A stretch of 64,000 nt of DNA from Sellimonas caecigallum (GTDB taxonomy: Bacteria; Bacillota; Clostridia; Lachnospirales; Lachnospiraceae). The stretch covers positions 1-64,000 of the forward strand of contig NZ_CP173660.1 of assembly GCF_045038405.1 (NCBI RefSeq), read 5' to 3'. This document shows, piece after piece, positions 7,928-16,749 of this stretch; positions within the stretch are counted from its first letter, which is position 1, and every line of letters begins with the position of its first letter. Below the pieces are notes generated by a model that saw only the letters and a list, made by a program, of their open reading frames with translations, did not search any database and was not told where the DNA came from. Made by a program: the position numbers and the translations under genes.

Positions 7928-9070
7928 TTACCTCCTGCTGTGAATCCTCTCGTATGTCATCTCTTCCGTACTGAGAATCTCATCAAGGGTCGGATGTTCG
8001 ATCACATGATGTGCTCTCATACAGTCCTCAATGATCTCCACGATCTCCGGATAGGAGATCTCTCTGTCAAGAAACATTGCCACGGCCTTCTCATTGGCCG
8101 CATTGTAAACAGTCGGGAGGCTTCCTCCCGTCCTTCCCGCCTCGTACGCAAGGGAAAGTCCGTAAAAAGTATCCGTATCCGGCTTTTCGAAATCCAGATG
8201 CTGAAGTTTCCAGAAATCAAGCCTTTCTCCCGGGAGGAAACGCCTATGCGGATAGTAGAGCGCATACTGGATCGGCAGTTTCATATCCGGAGTCCCAAGC
8301 TGTGCCATGACGGAACCATCTTCGTACTCAACCATCGAATGGATGACAGACTGTGGCTGAACGACGACCTGGATATCATCGATGGCCACGTCAAAAAGCC
8401 ACTTTGCCTCCATGACTTCCAGCCCTTTATTGACCATAGTGGAAGAATCGATGGTAATCTTCCGTCCCATCGCCCAGTTTGGATGCTTCAGGGCATCCTC
8501 CACCTGTACATTTTGAAGTTCTTCCCGTGTTCTTCCTCGGAAAGGACCTCCTGATGCTGTCAGAAGAATCTTTTTTATCTTATTTCCACTGTTCCCCTGA
8601 AGCGCCTGGAAAATAGCGCTGTGTTCACTGTCCACCGGCAGGATCTTCACACCTTTTTTCTTTGCCAGAGGCATGATGAGGTGTCCTGCAGTCACAAGAG
8701 TCTCTTTGTTTGCCAAAGCAATATCTTTTCCCGCCTCAATTGCAGCAATGGTCGGTCGGATCCCAATCATTCCAACCACCGCCGTCACAACGATCTCCAC
8801 ACCTTCCATCGTTGCCGCCTCGATGAGGCCATCCATCCCGGCACCAATCTTTACCGGAAGATCTTGAATCCTGTCTTTCAGTTCACGTGCTTTCTCTTCC
8901 TGAAAAACACAGACAAACTTTGGATGATATGTCCGGATCTGCTGCTCCAGAAGCTCTATACTGCTTCCAGCCGCCAGCGCTTCTACCTCTATATCTTTCT
9001 GCTCACTTACCACTTCCAGCGTCTGTGTGCCGATGGAACCAGTAGAGCCAAGTATCGCAATTTTCTTCAT
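7928..9070 (-). CDS. dxr: 1-deoxy-D-xylulose 5-phosphate reductoisomerase
   Basis: This is the committed step of the MEP isoprenoid pathway: NADPH-dependent conversion of DXP to 2-C-methyl-D-erythritol 4-phosphate. The 380 residues start with the nucleotide-binding GSTGSIGTQTLEV, followed by LANKETLVTAG, VDSEHSAIFQALQG with the metal-binding Asp and Glu, and the flexible-loop TMVNKGLEVMEAKWLFD. Length matches the family. It lies 14 bases after cdsA and 8 before rseP. It supplies isoprenyl units that UppS next door turns into undecaprenyl diphosphate. Confidence 0.97.
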   Translation of the reverse strand: MKKIAILGSTGSIGTQTLEVVSEQKDIEVEALAAGSSIELLEQQIRTYHPKFVCVFQEEKARELKDRIQDLPVKIGAGMDGLIEAATMEGVEIVVTAVVGMIGIRPTIAAIEAGKDIALANKETLVTAGHLIMPLAKKKGVKILPVDSEHSAIFQALQGNSGNKIKKILLTASGGPFRGRTREELQNVQVEDALKHPNWAMGRKITIDSSTMVNKGLEVMEAKWLFDVAIDDIQVVVQPQSVIHSMVEYEDGSVMAQLGTPDMKLPIQYALYYPHRRFLPGERLDFWKLQHLDFEKPDTDTFYGLSLAYEAGRTGGSLPTVYNAANEKAVAMFLDREISYPEIVEIIEDCMRAHHVIEHPTLDEILSTEEMTYERIHSRR

Positions 9071-9084
9071 GTTCTTCCTCTTTC

Positions 9085-9924
9085 CTAAACAAACATCACT
9101 CCAAGATAATAGATGATCGGAGCGGTAAAGATCACGCTGTCAAAACGATCCAGGATACCACCGTGTCCCGGGATAAGTTTTCCGTAATCTTTGATGTCAT
9201 GGTTTCGCTTGATGGCGGAAGCTGCCAGGTCTCCCACCATAGAGATCAGTCCGCCTGCCGCACAGATCACAGCGTAAAGCGCCGGACTCACAGACGCACC
9301 TCCCCACTTATTGACTGCAAGGGCATAAAGTGCACCCAGAAGGGCTGCTCCAACGACGCCGCCAATGCCGCCTTCCACCGATTTTTTCGGACTTAGTTTC
9401 GGCGCCATCTTGTGTTTTCCAATGAGCATGCCTACACAGTATGCGCACGTGTCACATCCCCAGGAGCAGAGGAATACAAGCCATACAAGAAATGCTCCTT
9501 CTTCCGGAATCATTCTGGCCTGGTAGACATAGGACAGCATGACTGCCACATAAAACACACCGAAAAATACCGTCATAACCTGGTTTGCCACATATTTCGG
9601 ATAGGAAAATACGTACACTGCCATCAGTACAATAAGGAAAATAATAATAAGAAATCCAAGTCCCTGCTCCTCTATTGCATCCAGAGCCGCATTTCCGCCT
9701 GTACCTGTAAACTGAAAACGAATCAGTACATAATACGCCGCTGCTGCCAGATAGCCTGTGATCCCCAGGAGATTTTTGTGTACATTCATGACCTTGTACA
9801 ATTCACTCATTCCAATCAGACTGACCAGAAGAAGCAGGGCAAACAAAATATCATTCCCCGGTATGATCGTCGCCAGGGCAATGATGACCAGAAGTATTCC
9901 GCTCAGCAATCTCGTCTTAAACAT
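9085..9924 (-). CDS. cdsA: phosphatidate cytidylyltransferase
   Basis: CdsA makes CDP-diacylglycerol from phosphatidate and CTP, feeding all phospholipid head-group synthesis. The 279-residue protein has about eight membrane helices and ends with the family signature: SAIKRNHDIKDYGKLIP followed by GHGGILDRFDS. It starts eight bases inside the end of uppS, so the two are translationally coupled. It looks complete. Confidence 0.96.
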   Translation of the reverse strand: MFKTRLLSGILLVIIALATIIPGNDILFALLLLVSLIGMSELYKVMNVHKNLLGITGYLAAAAYYVLIRFQFTGTGGNAALDAIEEQGLGFLIIIFLIVLMAVYVFSYPKYVANQVMTVFFGVFYVAVMLSYVYQARMIPEEGAFLVWLVFLCSWGCDTCAYCVGMLIGKHKMAPKLSPKKSVEGGIGGVVGAALLGALYALAVNKWGGASVSPALYAVICAAGGLISMVGDLAASAIKRNHDIKDYGKLIPGHGGILDRFDSVIFTAPIIYYLGVMFV

Positions 9925-10639
9925 CTGTCTGTTCCTCCTTATTTACTCCTCCGTATCTCCTGTCCCTATTATTATATTGCAGAATTGCCTTTTCCAATTC
10001 CTCTTTTGTAAAATCAGGCCAAAGGACATCTGTAAAATAAAACTCCGTATATGCCAACTGCCACAGCAGATAGTTTGACAATCTTTGTTCCCCGCTTGTA
10101 CGGATCAAAAGATCCGGATCCGGGATATCATGGGTATCCAGATAACTCTCAAAAAGAGAGCTGTCGATGGCTTGTGGATCCACTTTTCCTTCTTTTACAT
10201 CCATGGCCATCTTACGCATGGCACGTACCATTTCGTCCCGGCTTCCATAATTGATGGCAATCTGGAAATTCAAGCCGTCATTTTTATCTGATGCCTTTTC
10301 CAGTTCCTCAATCCGATTTCTGATATCATCATCGAGTCCCTTCTTGTCTCCAATTACCCGGACGCGCATCCGGTTTTTCTCTGCAGTCTTCAGGCATGTC
10401 TTCATATAATTTCTCAAAAGCTTCATCAATGCCTGCACTTCCTCGTCCGGCCGACTCCAGTTTTCCGTGGAAAATGCGTACACAGTCAGGTATTTTACCC
10501 CCATCTTGTAGGCTGCCTCGCAGATCCTCTCAACATTTTTGCTTCCTTGTGCATGTCCGTAATTGCGCGGCATCCCTTTCTTTTTTGCCCAGCGTCCATT
10601 CCCATCCAGAATGATCGCAATATGCTGCGGTACTTTCAT
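9917..10639 (-). CDS. uppS: undecaprenyl diphosphate synthase (cis-prenyltransferase)
   Basis: UppS condenses FPP with eight IPP units in cis to give the C55 carrier lipid of peptidoglycan and surface glycans. The 240 residues include the catalytic IILDGNGRWAKKKG (Asp12), the FSTENWSRP block and the C-terminal RTSGEQRLSNYLLWQ. Length is typical. TAAGGAGGAG lies just before ATG 10639. A strong hairpin separates it from frr, so its expression may be tuned relative to the upstream pair. Confidence 0.96.
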   Translation of the reverse strand: MKVPQHIAIILDGNGRWAKKKGMPRNYGHAQGSKNVERICEAAYKMGVKYLTVYAFSTENWSRPDEEVQALMKLLRNYMKTCLKTAEKNRMRVRVIGDKKGLDDDIRNRIEELEKASDKNDGLNFQIAINYGSRDEMVRAMRKMAMDVKEGKVDPQAIDSSLFESYLDTHDIPDPDLLIRTSGEQRLSNYLLWQLAYTEFYFTDVLWPDFTKEELEKAILQYNNRDRRYGGVNKEEQTDV

Positions 10640-10663
10640 CCGTCTCCTCCTTAACGCACATAA

Positions 10664-10692
10664 AGCAAGGAGGTAGACTCCTCCTTGCTTAA
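10664..10692 (-). promoter_or_regulatory. hairpin between frr and uppS
   Basis: AAGCAAGGAGG and CCTCCTTGCTT form an 11-bp perfect stem with a 6-base loop between the frr stop and the uppS ribosome site. The tail TTTATGTGCG is a weak U-tract, so it could be a partial terminator, a processing site or a transcript-stabilising stem. Confidence 0.55.
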
Positions 10693-10713
10693 CTGTCTTT
10701 GTCTCGGTCCTGC

Positions 10714-11265
10714 CTATACTGTCATGACTTCTTTTGTCTTTGCTTCTACGGCTTTTTCCACCTCTTTGATGTACTTATCCGTCAGTTTCTGAAGCTCATC
10801 TTCCATATCTTTGATCTCATCCTCAGACACTTCCGTACCTTTGAGCTTCTTGCAGGCATCGTTTCCATCTCTTCTGATATTGCGCACTGCCACTTTCGCC
10901 TGTTCACCTTTTTTCTTTACATCTTTTGCGATCTCTTTACGGCGATCTTCTGTGAGTTCCGGAAATACAAGGCGGATAACCTGTCCGTCATTTGTCGGGT
11001 TAATGCCGATATCGGATACGAGAATCGCTTTCTCAATCTCCTTTAACATCTTCTTTTCCCACGGCTGGATCTGAATCATTCTTGCCTCCGGTACGGAAAC
11101 ATTTGCCACCTGCTGGATCGGTGTCGGAGATCCGTAGTAGTCTACCGCAAGCTTGTCCAGGATATGCGGATTTGCTCTTCCCGCACGGATTGTCGCAAGC
11201 TCTCCTTCCAGACTTTTTACAGATTTCTGCATTTTCTCCTCATATACTTTCAATCTTTCATGCAT
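10714..11265 (-). CDS. frr: ribosome recycling factor
   Basis: RRF splits post-termination ribosomes together with EF-G. The product has 183 residues, the usual 180-185. It starts HERLKVYEEKMQKS, has the conserved LATIRAGRANPHILDKL, and continues with a long helical C-terminus. ATG 11265 is chosen because GTGGAGGAAGAAACA directly before it supplies the ribosome site; a start at 11280 would put that site inside the gene. It follows pyrH by 21 bases in the same transcript. Confidence 0.96.
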   Translation of the reverse strand: MHERLKVYEEKMQKSVKSLEGELATIRAGRANPHILDKLAVDYYGSPTPIQQVANVSVPEARMIQIQPWEKKMLKEIEKAILVSDIGINPTNDGQVIRLVFPELTEDRRKEIAKDVKKKGEQAKVAVRNIRRDGNDACKKLKGTEVSEDEIKDMEDELQKLTDKYIKEVEKAVEAKTKEVMTV

Positions 11266-11286
11266 TGTTTCTTCCTCCACATTTTC

Positions 11287-11982
11287 TTATACTGTTACTT
11301 TTGTTCCTGTAAAATGCCCGCTCATCGTGTTGACAATACTGTTTTCCTCATTCAGTCCAAATACGAGCATCGGCATCTTATTCTCCAGGCACATGATGGA
11401 TGCCGTCAGATCTACCGCCATCAGTTTTCTGTCGATGATCTCCTGTATCGAAATCTCGTCAAATTTCTTTGCATCCGGGTTTACCTTCGGGTCGCTGTCA
11501 TAGATACCATCGATCGCTTTTGCAAGGAGCATTGCATCCGCCTCAATCTCAATAGCTCTCAATACAGCTCCTGTGTCCGTTGAAAAATACGGATGCCCTG
11601 TCCCGCCTGCAAAGAAGATCACTTTCCCTTCTTCCAGCGCCTTCACAGCCGCATCTTTAGAGAAGAGGGATGTAAAAGCACCGCACACAAACGGAGTAAA
11701 GATCTCTGTCTTCATACCGACATGACGGAAAATATCAGCCACATAAATACAGTTCATAACTGTAGCCAACATCCCGATCTGATCTGCTTTGACACGATCG
11801 ATCGTCTCACTCGTCCTGCCTCTCCAGAAATTTCCTCCGCCAGTCACAACGGCAATCTGGAATCCTTTATCCACAAGCTGCTTTACCTGTCCTGCCACAC
11901 CAAGACATGTCGCTTCGTCAAAACCTGTCTTCTTGTCCCCGGCAAGCGCTTCGCCGCTCAGTTTCAGTAATACTCTCTTCAT
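11287..11982 (-). CDS. pyrH: UMP kinase
   Basis: PyrH phosphorylates UMP to UDP, a hexameric enzyme of the amino-acid-kinase fold. The 231 residues show VLLKLSGEALAG, VTGGGNFWRG, a central DQIGMLATVMN and a C-terminal TVMSGHFTGTKV-like segment (here NTMSGHFTGTKVTV). ATG 11982 is preferred over an opening at 12012 because AAGGAG lies eight bases upstream and family members begin MKRVLLKLSG. It is first in the operon, directly behind a consensus promoter. Confidence 0.96.
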   Translation of the reverse strand: MKRVLLKLSGEALAGDKKTGFDEATCLGVAGQVKQLVDKGFQIAVVTGGGNFWRGRTSETIDRVKADQIGMLATVMNCIYVADIFRHVGMKTEIFTPFVCGAFTSLFSKDAAVKALEEGKVIFFAGGTGHPYFSTDTGAVLRAIEIEADAMLLAKAIDGIYDSDPKVNPDAKKFDEISIQEIIDRKLMAVDLTASIMCLENKMPMLVFGLNEENSIVNTMSGHFTGTKVTV

Positions 11983-12000
11983 TTGCCAAACTCCTTCTCT

Positions 12001-12024
12001 CTGTCCGGACATACAAACGGACAG
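12001..12024 (-). promoter_or_regulatory. leader stem-loop upstream of pyrH
   Basis: CTGTCCG and CGGACAG pair across a 10-base loop in the untranslated leader, between the promoter and the pyrH ribosome site. There is no U-tract. A role in mRNA stability or translation is possible but not shown. Confidence 0.4.
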
Positions 12025-12040
12025 TCTTATTCTATCCTTT

Positions 12041-12069
12041 ATTATACTTAGAACCGTCCGCTACGTCAA
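12041..12069 (-). promoter_or_regulatory. sigma-A promoter of pyrH-frr-uppS-cdsA-dxr-rseP
   Basis: On the minus strand TTGACG (12064-12069) and TATAAT (12041-12046) are separated by exactly 17 bases. The -35 overlaps the last codons of yaaA. This is one of the clearest promoters in the window. Confidence 0.85.
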
Positions 12070-12825
12070 CGCAATCTTTTCGCTCTGTCTTAGAAAGATC
12101 AGCTCCTTGTCCGAAGATTTTTCCGGCGCAAAGCAAAAGTCCAGTCCGCCAAACTGTTTTATCTCTTCCAGCTTCTGAATCTGATTTTCTGCCAGATAGC
12201 GGGTCATCTCTCCCCGTGCCATCTTTGCCATCGTCCCTGCCTGGACATATTTCCCGTTTTTTTCTTCGGCAAAGATGCAGGTTACCATCCGCACTGTATC
12301 AGGAAGATAGCGGGAAATACACTTTGCATATTCCGCAGATGCCAGATTCAGGATACATTCCTCATCCTTGATCAGTGTATCGCAGATCTTTTTACCCCAG
12401 TATGCGTACAAATCCGCACACCCGCCAGGGCCTGGTTTTGCCTGCATTTCCAGACGATATGGCACAATACCGTCCAGCGGCCGCAAGACTCCGTAAAACC
12501 CAGACAGGATCCTGAGGTGTTCCTGCACATATGTCCACGCGTCATCTGAAAAAACTTCCGGCGCCATATACTGATACTGGATCCCTTCGTACGCAAGAAG
12601 GGCCGCTGTCCTGTTTCTGTCCAACTGCATATGCTGTATACGCTGGAAGTTGACCTCTGCGATTTTGTCACTGCATTTCCACAGTGATTTCAGCTCCTCA
12701 TAAGAAAGCGATGCAAGCCAGCTTTTCAGTACTTTCGTTTCCTCCAAAAGAATAGGTTCGCTCTCCCACATGATCGCATCTGTGTTTTTCCTCATTTTCT
12801 TTGCCGGCGAAATGATGATCTTCAT
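12061..12825 (-). CDS. yaaA: peroxide stress protein YaaA (DUF328)
   Basis: YaaA-family proteins lower free intracellular iron during peroxide stress and bind DNA; the biochemical mechanism is unsettled. The 254-residue protein starts with the hallmark KIIISPAKKM, has LAYEGIQYQYMAPEVF and a YLPDTVRMVTCIF-like stretch, and matches family length (about 250). It is the last gene of the acylation operon, nine bases after the DHHW gene, and its end carries the pyrH -35 box. Confidence 0.92.
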   Translation of the reverse strand: MKIIISPAKKMRKNTDAIMWESEPILLEETKVLKSWLASLSYEELKSLWKCSDKIAEVNFQRIQHMQLDRNRTAALLAYEGIQYQYMAPEVFSDDAWTYVQEHLRILSGFYGVLRPLDGIVPYRLEMQAKPGPGGCADLYAYWGKKICDTLIKDEECILNLASAEYAKCISRYLPDTVRMVTCIFAEEKNGKYVQAGTMAKMARGEMTRYLAENQIQKLEEIKQFGGLDFCFAPEKSSDKELIFLRQSEKIALT

Positions 12826-12834
12826 CTTCTTCTC

Positions 12835-13995
12835 CTATTCCATAGCCACAGACAGAGATGTATCAGAAAAGAAGGTCGGTGCACTGTAAAGATAAAGCAC
12901 CTCGGTTATCCCTTCTGTCTCCATCAGCTCCTCGATATTTCCGTAATAATATCTTGGATCCACAACGACGATCTCACGGTAGTACGGAGCCAGAAATGGC
13001 AGAAAACAGTTGGCATAAGAATCCTTCATCACAAGAAGACGTTTGTTTTCCGTCGTCGGCGTCTTGATCTTCATCAGACCGTGATTCCCTCCGAAAAAGA
13101 CTTCATAGGCATTTCTCTGGTCCAGTTTATCTGTATTATAAAAACTTCCCGTCTTTTTCTGGTTATCTGTATATTCAATTACAGAAGAAAGCTGCTCCTG
13201 TGTTGTATTCGTGTTTCTTTTTGGGAGATAGACATCAACCTCTTCTTTCTCCCCTGTACGAAAACCACTTTTTGCTGACAGCGTCCCCTGAAACTGATCC
13301 GTAACAGGAAGTTTTTCATAAGTCACTGCCGAAGCATCCAGTCCAGCCGCTTCCGCAAACTGTTGAAAAGCTACATAAGCACCGTACGTTGTCCAGTGGT
13401 GGTCTGTCTGGTAATAAATTTTCTGATCTTTATTTTTCTTCAAAGCCGTACGGACATCGACCACATTTATCCCACTTTTGGAAAGCTCCTGAAACGTATT
13501 ATCAAGGTAACTGTCCTGGTTTACTGACGGAACGAGAGCCGGGAGCTTGTCCTTCAAAATGTTTTCCGCACTTGGAATGATCATGGCATAATGCGGGATA
13601 TCTTCGTGCTTTTCGCGAAATGTCTTCATTGCTTCTACTGTGGCGCTTACATTTTTCTGATCCGGCTTTTCAAATTTTTCCAGAAGATATCCATCCTTTC
13701 CAAGATACACGCCATTTTCCTCAACCACGCCAAGGGCTCTGTCAAACCCCGTCTTTAATTTGATCCAGGCATCCCGCAAAACAAACTGATCATTGAAAAA
13801 TTCTTGATACTCCGACGCATACTGTCCGGACAAAACAGAGTCCACGCTAAGCTTCGGTCTTTGTGCCAATGCTCTATTTTCTGTCTCAGACACCTTTTTC
13901 GTGCCGGAAAAAACATTTATAAGCGAGAATGCCAGCACTATGACACCAAACATCACGCCGACATAATACGCTGTACGCTTCTTTCTCTTTTTCAT
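12835..13995 (-). CDS. DHHW-motif protein (AlgJ/AlgX-like, cell-surface O-acylation)
   Basis: The 386 residues have one N-terminal membrane anchor (about 9-28) and a large extracytoplasmic SGNH-like domain. YYQTDHHWTTYGAYVAF near residue 200 contains the DHHW motif that names the family, and LVMKDSYANCFLPFLAPYY gives the nucleophile-type block. AlgJ/AlgX proteins move acyl groups delivered by an MBOAT protein onto a surface polymer. The MBOAT gene directly upstream (15-base gap) supports that role. The polymer is not identifiable from the sequence. Confidence 0.88.
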   Translation of the reverse strand: MKKRKKRTAYYVGVMFGVIVLAFSLINVFSGTKKVSETENRALAQRPKLSVDSVLSGQYASEYQEFFNDQFVLRDAWIKLKTGFDRALGVVEENGVYLGKDGYLLEKFEKPDQKNVSATVEAMKTFREKHEDIPHYAMIIPSAENILKDKLPALVPSVNQDSYLDNTFQELSKSGINVVDVRTALKKNKDQKIYYQTDHHWTTYGAYVAFQQFAEAAGLDASAVTYEKLPVTDQFQGTLSAKSGFRTGEKEEVDVYLPKRNTNTTQEQLSSVIEYTDNQKKTGSFYNTDKLDQRNAYEVFFGGNHGLMKIKTPTTENKRLLVMKDSYANCFLPFLAPYYREIVVVDPRYYYGNIEELMETEGITEVLYLYSAPTFFSDTSLSVAME

Positions 13996-14010
13996 TTACT
14001 CTACCTCCGA

Positions 14011-15402
14011 TCAAAACTGCATATACAAAAACGGCCGGTATGAATTAAATACAAGTCCGGAAATGCATATCAAAAAGAGCACGCCATAGACAAGAACCGT
14101 GATGACCGAAGATTTCTCCATGATCTTATTCGCAAACCGAGAAAGAGCCGGCCTTGCCGCAAGTACGCAGATCACAAAAAGAAGAATGCCTGTTTTCAGA
14201 TAGTATCCTGCTGTCACATCCATAAATCCTGTCGCTCCGATGCCAAAAAGCGCGCCAAACATCGTAAGTCCCTTGTCAAAAGATGGATTCATGAAGATGA
14301 GCCATCCAAACATGACAAGAATCATCGTGTACGTATTGGAAACCCATCCCGGAAGTTTGGAAAGTTTGTCTTTCCAGACGTATTTTTCCAAAATCAAAAG
14401 TATACCATAATAAATTCCCCAAACCGGAAAATTCCAAGTCACACCGTGCCAGATACCTGTCAGACACCAGACAACAAGGATATTTCGAATATGTTTCACA
14501 ACAGAAACCCGGTTTCCTCCAAGCGGAATATATACATAGTCTCTGAACCAGCTGCTCAATGAAATATGCCATCTTCTCCAGAAATCGGTCACGCTTTTCG
14601 CCACATACGGATACTGAAAGTTTTCCTGGAAATGGAACCCCAACATCTTCCCGATACCGATAGCCATATCCGAATATCCGGAAAAGTCAAAATAGAGCTG
14701 CATCGTATATGCAAAAAGATAAATCCAGGCACTGACAACCGACAGATTATCTCCGTATTCCTGAATCTGACTTCCGATCAAAGCCAGCTGATCTGCCAAG
14801 ATGACTTTTTTCGAAAGACCAATGATAAATCTCTGCGCTCCCTCTCCAAGTTTTGACATATAGACTTGATGTGTATGGAAATCCTGTCTGACATCAGCAT
14901 ATCTCACGATCGGACCGGCAGACATAGTCGCAAAAAGGGACGCATACGCAGTAAAGGCAAAGAAATCCTTCTCCGCCGGGCACTTGCCCTTGTATACATC
15001 CACAATATAGGAAAGATTCCTGAATGTAAAGAAAGACAGTCCGATTGGAAGTCCAAGGGCATCTGCCGAAAATCCCGTTCCAAACAACTGATTGACCGCT
15101 TCTTGGATATACCCGTAGTATTTAAAGAAACAGAGGATGAATATATCCAGCACGATCGTAAAAATCAGTGTCCCCTTTGCTCCCTTTCCGCTCTCCTTCT
15201 GACGCTTTATTTCCAATGCCATGGCATAGTGAAGTACTGCACTGAAAAGCATTAAGATCACATAAACCGGTTCTCCCCAAGCATAAAAATAAATGCTGAA
15301 AAGAACAAGGACGATGTTCTTCCATTTCTCCGGCACAACGTAATACAAGATTAACATGACCGGCAGAAACGCAAATATAAAATTCAGACTGTTTATCAGC
15401 AT
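14011..15402 (-). CDS. MBOAT-family O-acyltransferase (AlgI/DltB-like)
   Basis: This 463-residue polytopic protein passes an acyl group across the membrane. It shows PIGLSFFTFRNLSYIVDVYK, then FWRRWHISLSSWFRDYVYIP with the conserved histidine region, and the second catalytic His in VVWCLTGIWHGVTWNFP. ATG 15402 is chosen over an opening at 15465 because GGAGGGG precedes it and family members start MLINSLNF. It follows DUF4358 by 19 bases and precedes the DHHW partner, a pairing typical of acetylation operons. Confidence 0.93.
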   Translation of the reverse strand: MLINSLNFIFAFLPVMLILYYVVPEKWKNIVLVLFSIYFYAWGEPVYVILMLFSAVLHYAMALEIKRQKESGKGAKGTLIFTIVLDIFILCFFKYYGYIQEAVNQLFGTGFSADALGLPIGLSFFTFRNLSYIVDVYKGKCPAEKDFFAFTAYASLFATMSAGPIVRYADVRQDFHTHQVYMSKLGEGAQRFIIGLSKKVILADQLALIGSQIQEYGDNLSVVSAWIYLFAYTMQLYFDFSGYSDMAIGIGKMLGFHFQENFQYPYVAKSVTDFWRRWHISLSSWFRDYVYIPLGGNRVSVVKHIRNILVVWCLTGIWHGVTWNFPVWGIYYGILLILEKYVWKDKLSKLPGWVSNTYTMILVMFGWLIFMNPSFDKGLTMFGALFGIGATGFMDVTAGYYLKTGILLFVICVLAARPALSRFANKIMEKSSVITVLVYGVLFLICISGLVFNSYRPFLYMQF

Positions 15403-15421
15403 TGCTTTTCCCCTCCCCTTA

Positions 15422-15910
15422 TCATTTGACAGCCTTTTCAAATGCAGATTTCCACTTGTCTGCATTCTCTCCGGCCATGTAGATCACATAGCTTCCTTCT
15501 GCCTGCGCATATGCCTTCTTCAAAAGTGCTGTCTGGGTAACCCCGTATCCCTCGAAACTCTTCTTCTGATTTTCGAGATGCGTTTTTACTGCAGCTTCAT
15601 ATGAGGAGACTTCCTCGCTGTTCCTCGCCTTGATAACCAGCACTTCATCCACATTCATAGAAGAATCCGCTTTGTAGAAGAAGTATTCCTTATTCTGGCT
15701 TCCGTCAATTCCATAGTATCTTCTGAGATCTCTATCCTTGAGTTCCTGAACCCCTTTCGGAATCCCCGCATTCTCTACTGCCTCTTTGATTTTTTCGATC
15801 GGCACATCTTTCGCATATCCACGCATACAAAGCATCGCCAGATAGACAACGATCACGATCACAAAGCCGGCCTTCATCAAAGTTCCTCGTATATCTTCTT
15901 TTCTTTTCAT
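15422..15910 (-). CDS. DUF4358 extracytoplasmic protein
   Basis: The 162 residues carry a basic N-terminus and one membrane segment (about 13-30, AGFVIVIVVYLAMLCMRGYA) that anchors or exports the rest. The remaining domain matches DUF4358 as I recall it (LRRYYGIDGSQNKEYFFY). Function is unknown. Such genes often sit between SGNH and MBOAT genes in Clostridia, exactly as here, with a one-base gap to the SGNH gene and 19 bases to the MBOAT gene. An accessory role in surface O-acylation is the best guess. Confidence 0.8.
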   Translation of the reverse strand: MKRKEDIRGTLMKAGFVIVIVVYLAMLCMRGYAKDVPIEKIKEAVENAGIPKGVQELKDRDLRRYYGIDGSQNKEYFFYKADSSMNVDEVLVIKARNSEEVSSYEAAVKTHLENQKKSFEGYGVTQTALLKKAYAQAEGSYVIYMAGENADKWKSAFEKAVK

Positions 15911-15911
15911 C

Positions 15912-16712
15912 TTAAAGTCCCGCCTTTTCTACAATGTAAGAAAGCCACTGTGTATAATACTCTTTTTTCATATGAATGCCGTCCTGCTCAAACAGCCCAG
16001 GATTTTTCGTCACGATGAACGTACTGTCTATGTACTGATATCCTTCCTCTTCACACATTTTCTGGATCTCCTGATTGTACTCATTGATTTTTTGACGGCC
16101 TGGCTCTTCCTGCATCTTTGCCTCTGTCATCGGAAGGATCGAATTCACATAGATCGTCGCATCCGGCAGTCCTTTTTTAACTTTTGCAATTTCTTCTTTA
16201 TATTTTTTGATGAAGCCTTCAATATCTGTCCCGTACATCGAAAGGTCATTGCACCCAAACTCCATCACAACCGTCCCCGGCTTCATGGAAATAACTTTTT
16301 GGATCTCTTCTTCGATCTTATTGACAGATGCTCCTCTCTTATAAACAACCGATCCCTCATCAAGAAATCCATAGCTTAGGATCCCCTCTGCGAAAGAATC
16401 CCCTACAATGACCGTATTGTCAAAAGCTTTTTTGAGAGCCACATTGTCCAGCACGACAACCCCGTACTCATTTCTTTTTGATTCGTCGATCTGTGTCTTG
16501 TTCTCCTCCTCTTCGAGATCTGTCCAGCGCTTCTCTGTCTCCGAAATATCTGCTTTCTCCAGCTTTTCCAGTCTCTGACGATTCTTGTCATACTGATCCG
16601 GCTGGCTTTTGGAAATCTTTGACGCAATCACTGCCCCGACAACAATCACAACAACCACTGCACAAAAGATCAGTATTCTCATTCTCAGGATTTCTTTCCT
16701 TGTGCGTTTCAT
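15912..16712 (-). CDS. membrane-anchored SGNH/GDSL hydrolase
   Basis: The 266 residues have a basic start, a membrane helix at about 11-30, then an SGNH domain. Block I is NTVIVGDSFAEGILSYGF with the nucleophile Ser, block III MEFGCNDLSMYG with Asn, and block V EQDGIHMKKEYY with the Asp-His pair. It probably acts as an acyl transferase or esterase on a surface polymer together with the MBOAT and DHHW proteins downstream. A FliB-like gene lies 37 bases upstream on the same strand and may share the transcript. Confidence 0.9.
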   Translation of the reverse strand: MKRTRKEILRMRILIFCAVVVVIVVGAVIASKISKSQPDQYDKNRQRLEKLEKADISETEKRWTDLEEEENKTQIDESKRNEYGVVVLDNVALKKAFDNTVIVGDSFAEGILSYGFLDEGSVVYKRGASVNKIEEEIQKVISMKPGTVVMEFGCNDLSMYGTDIEGFIKKYKEEIAKVKKGLPDATIYVNSILPMTEAKMQEEPGRQKINEYNQEIQKMCEEEGYQYIDSTFIVTKNPGLFEQDGIHMKKEYYTQWLSYIVEKAGL

Positions 16713-16749
16713 CCTCTTCTCCCCTTTGTGTCTCTATCTCAATCTATCA

